A DNA stretch of 64,000 nt, taken from positions 1 to 64,000 of the forward strand of contig CALXKU010000011.1 in assembly GCA_944389025.1 (NCBI GenBank). The letters run 5' to 3'. Within the stretch, counting starts at the first letter, position 1, and each line of letters starts with the position of its first letter. The translations under genes and the position numbers were made by a program. A model generated the notes under the pieces. The model was not told the origin of the DNA, did no database searches, and saw only the letters and a program-made list of their open reading frames with translations. Positions 60,410 through 64,000 of the stretch are shown here, piece after piece. This DNA is from an uncultured Spirochaetaceae bacterium (lineage in GTDB: Bacteria; Spirochaetota; Spirochaetia; Sphaerochaetales; Sphaerochaetaceae).

Positions 60410-60694
60410 ATGATCGCAAATTATGAGTTCACCGTCATCCTCCCCTCAGACGAGGAGAAGATGAAAGACGCTCTTTCATTCGTTAATGGAGAGCTTCAGA
60501 AGGCTGGTGCTACAATCACCAAGCAGGAAGATTTGGGAGTCAAGACACTCGCATATGAAATCGCAAAGCAGAACAAGGGACACTATGTCTATTTCGAGCT
60601 TAGTGCGGATACCCAGAGCATTGTTGTTCTTTCAAGGGCATTCCAGCTCAGCTCACATGTCCTGAAGTTCCTCTTCGTAAACCCGGAAAAATAA
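60410..60694 (+). CDS. rpsF: 30S ribosomal protein bS6
   Basis: This is a 94-residue bS6 with YEFTVILPSDEE at the start, ...VKTLAYEIAKQNKGHYVYFEL and LSSHVLKFLFV at the end. It pairs with bS18 on the 16S platform. AAGGAGGAA precedes the ATG. It leads rpsF-ssb-rpsR-yybS-rplI-dnaB. Confidence 0.97.
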   Translation: MIANYEFTVILPSDEEKMKDALSFVNGELQKAGATITKQEDLGVKTLAYEIAKQNKGHYVYFELSADTQSIVVLSRAFQLSSHVLKFLFVNPEK

Positions 60695-60707
60695 GTAGGA
60701 AGGATTT

Positions 60708-61220
60708 ATGGCAAACGATCTTAACGTTGTCGCCCTCGTTGGACGTCTTGTAAGAGAAGCAGATGTAAGATATTCGAATTCTGGAAGTGCCATGGTGCGT
60801 TTTTCCATTGCTGTTAACCGTAACAGGAAGCAGGGGGATGGTTCATGGACTGAGGAGGCGAACTTCTTCGATTGCCTTTATGCTGGAAAGAGTGCTGAGA
60901 GCGTGAGCCAGTATCTGGATAAAGGCCGCCAGGTTGCTATCCAGGGAGAGCTCAGGCAGAACCGCTGGCAGGATCAGGATGGACAGAGCAGGACAAGAGT
61001 TGAGATATTTGTCAATAATCTTACACTGCTCGGTGGCGGTCAGAGAGACGGTGCATCTCCTGCTCAGTTTTCTAGGCAGGCTAACCCGGGCTACGGCTCC
61101 ACTCAAGGGTATGGTAGCTCTAAAGAGAGCTATACGAGGAATGAGGCTAGGAATGTTCCACCTCAGATGCCACTTTCTGATGGACCTGAGGATTTCCAGG
61201 ATGATGATATTCCGTTTTAA
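60708..61220 (+). CDS. ssb: single-stranded DNA-binding protein
   Basis: SSB is a 170-residue protein with an N-terminal OB fold (VALVGRLVREADVRYSNSGSAMVRFSIAVNR) that covers ssDNA at replication forks. A Gly/Ser/Gln-rich linker follows, ending in the acidic DDDIPF tip that recruits repair and replication partners. AGGAAGG precedes the ATG. The location between bS6 and bS18 is standard. Confidence 0.97.
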   Translation: MANDLNVVALVGRLVREADVRYSNSGSAMVRFSIAVNRNRKQGDGSWTEEANFFDCLYAGKSAESVSQYLDKGRQVAIQGELRQNRWQDQDGQSRTRVEIFVNNLTLLGGGQRDGASPAQFSRQANPGYGSTQGYGSSKESYTRNEARNVPPQMPLSDGPEDFQDDDIPF

Positions 61221-61235
61221 TTAGGAGAAAAGAAA

Positions 61236-61517
61236 ATGCGTGAAGATAAAGATTTCAACGAGATGGATAAGAATGCTCTCAAAGATAGGAAGATGGGAGT
61301 AAGGAAGCAGAGCTTCAAGAAGAAGGTCTGCAAGTTCTGCCAGGGCGCTGCTCCTGCAGATTACAAGAACCCAGATGCTCTTAAGCGCTACATCACAGAG
61401 CGCGGTAAGATCCTGCCTGCACGTATCACCGGTACATGCGCAAAGCATCAGAGAGCTCTTAACAGGGAAATCAAGAGAGCAAGAGTGCTTGCTTACCTTC
61501 CTTTCGAGAAGAAATAA
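61236..61517 (+). CDS. rpsR: 30S ribosomal protein bS18
   Basis: This is a 93-residue bS18 with CKFCQG and CAKHQ, a zinc-binding Cys4/Cys3His form. The core [31 protein letters not shown] is typical. It dimerises with bS6. AGGAG precedes the ATG. The zinc type suggests zinc-dependent regulation only if a zinc-free paralogue exists elsewhere; none is seen here. Confidence 0.96.
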   Translation: MREDKDFNEMDKNALKDRKMGVRKQSFKKKVCKFCQGAAPADYKNPDALKRYITERGKILPARITGTCAKHQRALNREIKRARVLAYLPFEKK

Positions 61518-61536
61518 GGTAAGCTAGGAGGAGGAA

Positions 61537-62478
61537 GTGGAAAGAAAATCGGGCCCGATTGTGCTCAGGGATTCTGTTGTAGCCATTGCGGTATCTTTTC
61601 TGTTTTTTTACCTAGGCTTTGCTCAGTTCTTCTTTGTTTTTCCACTTCTTCTCCTCTCTACGCAACTGGGAAAGGGAGTCAGCCTCATCTCAATCGCTGT
61701 TGAGACAGCTCTGGTAGTACTATATGTAGTACTTACCTCGTCCGGTGGGGCTCTTGCGCTTCCTTTCGCATTATTTGAACTTTATATCCCTTTGTCGCTG
61801 TTAGCGGCTGGAGTGATATGGCTGATGACGGAGAAAAAGAGTGCAGGATTGAGATTGCTTTTCTCGATTCTTCCCTCTGCTCTCTTCTTCATCATTCTTT
61901 ATGTGTATCTGGAGCAGGATCCGGCGCTCCTTGAGAACATCATTGGTGTTTACGAGGATGCGTTTGAAGCACTGCTCGGGCCGTTCTTGAATTCCGAAAT
62001 GGTCTCCGAGGAGGTGATAGGCTTTGTCTGCCGCATCCTTCTTCTTGTCACCGTTTCCATGATAGTTCCGCTCGTGCTGTGTTTCGTCTGTGTGACATGC
62101 TTCTCTTATGAGAGCGTGTTACATTCAAGAGAAAGCGATTGGGAGGATAGGGTCGCACGTTTCGAATTGGACGGCCGTGTGATCTGGATCTTTTTAGCCT
62201 TATGGCTCATGATACTTCTCACTCGCTTTGTTTCCATGCCCACTATGGCGGGCATAGCTCTATTCAATGGTGCACTCTCTTTTACCGTATGCTATGCGGT
62301 TCAGGGCTTTTCTGTCCTCTGCTATAACATGCGTAAAAGGGGAAGGAGAATCAGGAGCTTCTCGTTTCTGATGATTCTGCTTGCCATAGCGCTTTTCATT
62401 CCGGGGATAAACATAGTGATCGTCTTAGCCCTTCCTCTTATCGGAGTGCTTGAGACGTTCATCGAATTAAGAAAATAG
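61537..62478 (+). CDS. yybS: DUF2232/YybS-type membrane protein
   Basis: This 313-residue membrane protein has about seven hydrophobic segments, sitting between rpsR and rplI as in Firmicutes and spirochaetes. It matches the YybS (DUF2232) group by position and topology. There are no catalytic motifs, and function is unknown; an ECF-type or envelope role has been suggested for relatives. The start is GTG after GGAGGAGG, overlapping none of its neighbours. Confidence is lower for family than for the gene itself. Confidence 0.8.
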   Translation: MERKSGPIVLRDSVVAIAVSFLFFYLGFAQFFFVFPLLLLSTQLGKGVSLISIAVETALVVLYVVLTSSGGALALPFALFELYIPLSLLAAGVIWLMTEKKSAGLRLLFSILPSALFFIILYVYLEQDPALLENIIGVYEDAFEALLGPFLNSEMVSEEVIGFVCRILLLVTVSMIVPLVLCFVCVTCFSYESVLHSRESDWEDRVARFELDGRVIWIFLALWLMILLTRFVSMPTMAGIALFNGALSFTVCYAVQGFSVLCYNMRKRGRRIRSFSFLMILLAIALFIPGINIVIVLALPLIGVLETFIELRK

Positions 62479-62488
62479 GAGAGAAACT

Positions 62489-63103
62489 ATGAAGATCATT
62501 CTTAACCAGGATGTAGTCAATCTCGGAGAAGAGGGAGATGTATGCGTCGTTAAGGACGGGTACGCGAGAAACTATCTTCTTCCGACCGGAGCAGCTGTAA
62601 TCTACAATAAGAGCAATGCTGCTATTTTCGCTTCCCGTGCTGCTGCTATTGAGAAGAGGAAGGTTGAGAAGAGGGCTGAGGCTGCAAGTCTTAAAGAGAA
62701 GCTTGATGCAGTCACACTTGAGATCGTTGTCCCAGCAGGCGAGTCCGGAAAACTCTTCGGATCTGTTACTTCCATCATGGTACAGGAAGCTCTCAGCAAG
62801 CTCGGATTCGAGATTGAGAGAAAGAAGATTGAAGTACAGACTCATGCCATCAAGATGACAGGTTCTTACACAATCACAGTACACCTCTATGAGAACGAGT
62901 CAAGCCAGATCAAGCTCAACGTTGTAAGCGAGGCTGAGCTCAAGGAGAGGGCAAGAAAGGAGGCTGAAGCTGCTAAGGCGGCTGAGGAGGCTCTTAAGGC
63001 TGAGGCAGAGGCAAAGGCTGCTGAAGTGAGCGAAGAAGCTGAGGTTGAGGCTGCTGAGGATGTAGCATTGGATGAGGCTTCTGAAGAGGCTAAGGAAGAG
63101 TAA
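62489..63103 (+). CDS. rplI: 50S ribosomal protein bL9 with long acidic tail
   Basis: This is a 204-residue bL9: the N-terminal RNA-binding domain (MKIILNQDVVNLGEEGDV, GYARNYLLPTGAA), a helix, and the C-terminal domain to about residue 148. An extra ~55 residues rich in Ala and Glu (coiled-coil-like AEAEAKAAE) follow, beyond the usual ~150. GGAG precedes the ATG. It is coupled to yybS and dnaB. Confidence 0.95.
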   Translation: MKIILNQDVVNLGEEGDVCVVKDGYARNYLLPTGAAVIYNKSNAAIFASRAAAIEKRKVEKRAEAASLKEKLDAVTLEIVVPAGESGKLFGSVTSIMVQEALSKLGFEIERKKIEVQTHAIKMTGSYTITVHLYENESSQIKLNVVSEAELKERARKEAEAAKAAEEALKAEAEAKAAEVSEEAEVEAAEDVALDEASEEAKEE

Positions 63104-63110
63104 TTTCTAA

Positions 63111-64000
63111 ATGGCTAATACTGAGGACAGGAAGATACTTCCACATAACGATGAGGCAGAAAAGGCTGTCCTCAGTGCCCTTTTGATGAATCAGGAGGCC
63201 TATGACAAGATTTGTAACGTCATAAGCGCTCCTGATTTCTATCATCCTGCGAACAGGGTGATTTACAGTGCTATCAGCGACATGAAGATCATGAATACAG
63301 TCGCTGTAGACCAGGTTACGCTTTATGATTACCTGCAGAAGAAGAGCCTTGCCGATAAAGCTGGTGGGGCAGGTTATCTTGCTGAACTCAGCGATGCGTA
63401 TACGATATATGCCAACATCGAGTATTATGCGAAGCTCATAAAGGAGACAAGCGTAAGGCGTGCACTTATCCAGACGAGTTCGAATATCGCAAGTGATGCC
63501 TATGAAGAGAGCATAGATGTCTTTAACCTGCTTGAGAGCAGTGAAAGAAGGCTTAGCGAGATAAGCATAAACTCGAATCCTGATACTGCTGAAAGTTATA
63601 AGGTTGCAAACAAGATCAGTGATGTTATAAACACCATGCTTGATAAACTCGATGGCACATATGTCAGCGAGAATGTCGAGACAGGCTTTGACATGCTTGA
63701 TAAATTCACCAATGGCGGATTTCAGAAGAGTGACTACATAATAGTAGCTGCCCGTCCAAGTGTTGGAAAGACCGCTTTTGCCGTCTCTCTTATCCGTAAC
63801 ATGATTCGCAAGGGTACGAAGGTCGCATTTTTCTCTCTAGAGATGCCTTCCACTCAGATAATCTCCCGTCTTCTCTCCTGTACAAGCAAGGTCGATCTAT
63901 CAAAGATATTTACGGGTAACCTCACCGAGGCCGATATCGCCCATATAAACTCCGCCGCTGAGAAGATCTATCAGAGCGAGCTATACCTTATAGATGAGCC
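63111..64000 (+). CDS. dnaB: replicative DNA helicase DnaB, 5' part
   Basis: Only the first 296 codons are here; the gene runs off the window. It begins MANTEDRKILPHNDEAEKAVLSALLM, the typical N-terminal hairpin domain of DnaB, then the helicase core starts near TGFDMLDKFTNGGF with Walker A ARPSVGKTAF and SLEMPSTQI. It unwinds DNA at the fork as a hexamer. The end of the rplI gene carries AGGAAGAG upstream of this ATG. The frame is clean to the window end. Confidence 0.95.
   Translation, partial: MANTEDRKILPHNDEAEKAVLSALLMNQEAYDKICNVISAPDFYHPANRVIYSAISDMKIMNTVAVDQVTLYDYLQKKSLADKAGGAGYLAELSDAYTIYANIEYYAKLIKETSVRRALIQTSSNIASDAYEESIDVFNLLESSERRLSEISINSNPDTAESYKVANKISDVINTMLDKLDGTYVSENVETGFDMLDKFTNGGFQKSDYIIVAARPSVGKTAFAVSLIRNMIRKGTKVAFFSLEMPSTQIISRLLSCTSKVDLSKIFTGNLTEADIAHINSAAEKIYQSELYLIDE

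Noticed and set aside
1-64000. CRISPR array or insertion sequence
   Set aside because: No regularly spaced identical repeats and no transposase motifs were found on either strand.

Overview
This 64 kb window looks like the chromosome of a spirochaete. The best fit is the Sphaerochaeta-like branch: a gene set of spirochaetal type (FlhF, PPi-dependent phosphofructokinase, GH57 glucan enzymes, pstSCAB-phoU-phoBR) combined with clear erosion of peptidoglycan polymerisation and cross-linking genes. Base composition is moderate and even, and genes are densely packed with 4-20 base overlaps. I see no transposase, prophage, CRISPR array or plasmid module. The genus assignment is inference; the only rRNA present is the last ~48 bases of a 5S gene.

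Layout. 0-8.6 kb: the end of a 5S rRNA gene and its terminator, a DegT-fold protein without its lysine, nadK-recN, and glycogen/alpha-glucan genes (two GH57 enzymes and a DUF4912 protein). 8.7-17.4 kb: a reduced division cluster (mraZ-rsmH-ftsL-like-ftsW-like-ftsQ-like-ftsA-ftsZ) without ftsI, murE, murF, mraY, murG or murC, then two Xer recombinases flanking a degenerate DprA. 17.4-22.5 kb: hslVU, a solitary flhF, a penicillin-binding protein without its transpeptidase domain, and a LysM/M23 protein without its zinc ligands. 22.5-29.1 kb: phosphate uptake and its two-component system, with a PhoP-type box. 29.2-42 kb: tandem acyl-CoA synthetases with a shared palindrome, yhbY, pfp, asnS, a YycJ-type metallohydrolase, a third AMP-forming ligase, DAHP synthase and DJ-1. 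42-51 kb: mscL, asnA, tRNA-Leu, a bacterial PARG, a split chromate-type transporter, and a small sugar-acid operon under a LacI-type operator, then tRNA-Met and gntP. 51-64 kb: FAH, GNATs, metG, a divergent MurD, a 29-codon ribosome-associated protein, tcdA, tatD-like, a manganese riboswitch with mntP, and rpsF-ssb-rpsR-yybS-rplI-dnaB (dnaB runs off the end).

Two signals stand out. First, four envelope proteins in one window keep their fold or scaffold but have lost or changed residues needed for catalysis: the PBP, FtsW, the M23 protein and MurD. The cell appears to keep a division and envelope protein scaffold while giving up standard murein cross-linking. Second, at least eight genes have a -10 hexamer that ends exactly 6 bases before the start codon and lack a ribosome binding site. 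Three of them also have a -35 element at 17-base spacing. This implies frequent leaderless transcription.
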